From: Clostridia bacterium
Lineage (GTDB): Bacteria > Bacillota > Clostridia > Oscillospirales > Acutalibacteraceae
Length of the DNA stretch: 6,681 nt
Direction: 5' to 3'
Assembly (NCBI GenBank): GCA_017425745.1
Contig: JAFOXT010000386.1
Span: forward strand, 1 to 6,681
Shown: positions 6,255-6,681 of the stretch, one piece after another
How positions within the stretch are numbered: the stretch's first letter is position 1
Layout: each line of letters opens with the position of its first letter
The notes under the pieces: model-generated
The model's input: only the letters and a program-made list of their open reading frames with translations
Databases searched by the model: none
What the model was told of the DNA's origin: nothing
Program-made: the position numbers and the translations under genes

Positions 6255-6681
6255 TTAATAGTGAGCTACGCCACATTCACATAAAGGCGCCATAGCGAAA
6301 AGCTTTAAAATAAGCTTATACACAAAAGCAAGGATTCTGTTAAGGAAGCCTGTTGCGTGGCAGATGCAGTCGCAGCTTTCTGTGTCGGGCTCTGCAGGTG
6401 TATCGGGTGTGTCAGGAGTTTCAGGCTCTTCCTCTGAGCCCTTCTCATTTTCTACAACAATTACATAAATGCTGAAGTGGTCTGTGTCAAACACAAGGTG
6501 ACTGCCTTCACGGTAAGCATTCATATCTGTGAGAGTTCCGTCATCGTTCACACGGTAAACCTTATAAATACCATTCTTGCTCCAATCGTTAGGAAGCTTA
6601 ACCTTAATTGTGCCGTTGGGCTGAACATGAACACCGTCATGATTCTTAAGGTTAATATCAAACACCTTAAGCACTTCTACA
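6255..6681 (-). CDS. C-terminal end of a probable exported/surface protein with Cys/His-rich tail
   Basis: Only the last 141 residues are in the window; the frame stays open to the edge (V-E before the GTG at 6674), so that GTG is not taken as the start. Residues 1-76 form a beta-rich module containing VQPNGTIKVKLP, YRVNDDGTLTDM and FDTDHFSIYVIV. I recognise this pattern as the final module of many secreted, repeat-bearing Clostridia proteins, but I cannot name the family. Residues about 77-102 are an acidic Pro/Thr linker (PETPDTPDTPAEPDT), typical of a wall-spanning or flexible spacer. The last 39 residues (103-141) run C-D-C-I-C-H, about 25 mostly hydrophobic residues with scattered Arg/Lys, then CECGVAHY at the very end. 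There is no LPxTG signal. A hairpin terminator follows 14 bp downstream. Secretion is inferred; the N-terminus and signal peptide lie outside. The enzymatic or binding role of the full protein cannot be told from this end. Confidence 0.8.
   Translation of the reverse strand, partial: VEVLKVFDINLKNHDGVHVQPNGTIKVKLPNDWSKNGIYKVYRVNDDGTLTDMNAYREGSHLVFDTDHFSIYVIVVENEKGSEEEPETPDTPDTPAEPDTESCDCICHATGFLNRILAFVYKLILKLFAMAPLCECGVAHY

Noticed and set aside
6072..6284. Plus-strand 70-codon open frame starting MSGTTNIITVGIGIP, and the overlapping frame 5975-6211.
   Set aside because: They have no Shine-Dalgarno site, run through the palindromic element and (the first) through the terminator into the 3' end of the minus-strand gene, and have low-information sequence. 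They look like translation of an intergenic repeat.
6255..6674. Taking GTG at 6674 as the true start of the upstream gene.
   Set aside because: The frame stays open to the window edge, no ribosome site can be seen before the GTG, and the product would begin in the middle of a beta-rich module. It is better read as the end of a longer protein.

Overview
The window reads as chromosomal DNA of a gut-type, low-to-medium GC Clostridia/Oscillospiraceae (Ruminococcus-like) bacterium. This rests on three things: a glgB-glgC-glgD-glgA gene order with the Firmicutes-restricted GlgD subunit, strong AGGAGG-type ribosome binding sites, and a neighbouring surface-type protein whose Cys-rich C-terminus resembles tails I recall from Ruminococcaceae. 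The genus assignment is an inference; no rRNA or marker gene is present.

Every supported gene lies on the minus strand, so transcription runs from high to low coordinates. At 6681-6255 is the C-terminal end of a probable exported protein: a beta-rich module, an acidic Pro/Thr linker and a cysteine/histidine tail. A perfect 9-bp hairpin followed by seven U (6210-6240) ends that transcript. A noncoding spacer of about 400 bp follows. It holds a moderate-GC imperfect palindrome (6098-6180) that looks like a dispersed intergenic repeat, then a very AT-rich stretch with a near-consensus sigma-A-type promoter (5876-5904).

That promoter is well placed to drive the glycogen operon: glgB (branching enzyme, 5812-3797), glgC (ADP-glucose pyrophosphorylase catalytic subunit, 3764-2550), glgD (degenerate partner subunit, 2548-1436) and glgA (glycogen synthase, 1394 to the window edge, missing its last few residues). 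Gaps are 32, 1 and 41 bp, so co-transcription is very likely, and the glgC/glgD junction looks translationally coupled. GlgC/GlgD make ADP-glucose from glucose-1-phosphate and ATP, GlgA adds the glucose to alpha-1,4 chains, and GlgB makes alpha-1,6 branches. The order matches the B. subtilis glgBCDAP layout, so glgP could follow outside the window.

This is mostly a conventional metabolic operon, and I see no evidence of a new defence, mobile or RNA-guided system. The points that merit a second look are the Cys/His C-terminal tail of the upstream protein, the histone-like Lys/Ala/Pro tail on GlgB, the Ala in place of the usual Lys in the GlgA N-terminal ADP-glucose motif, the intergenic palindrome, and an inverted repeat abutting the glg promoter.
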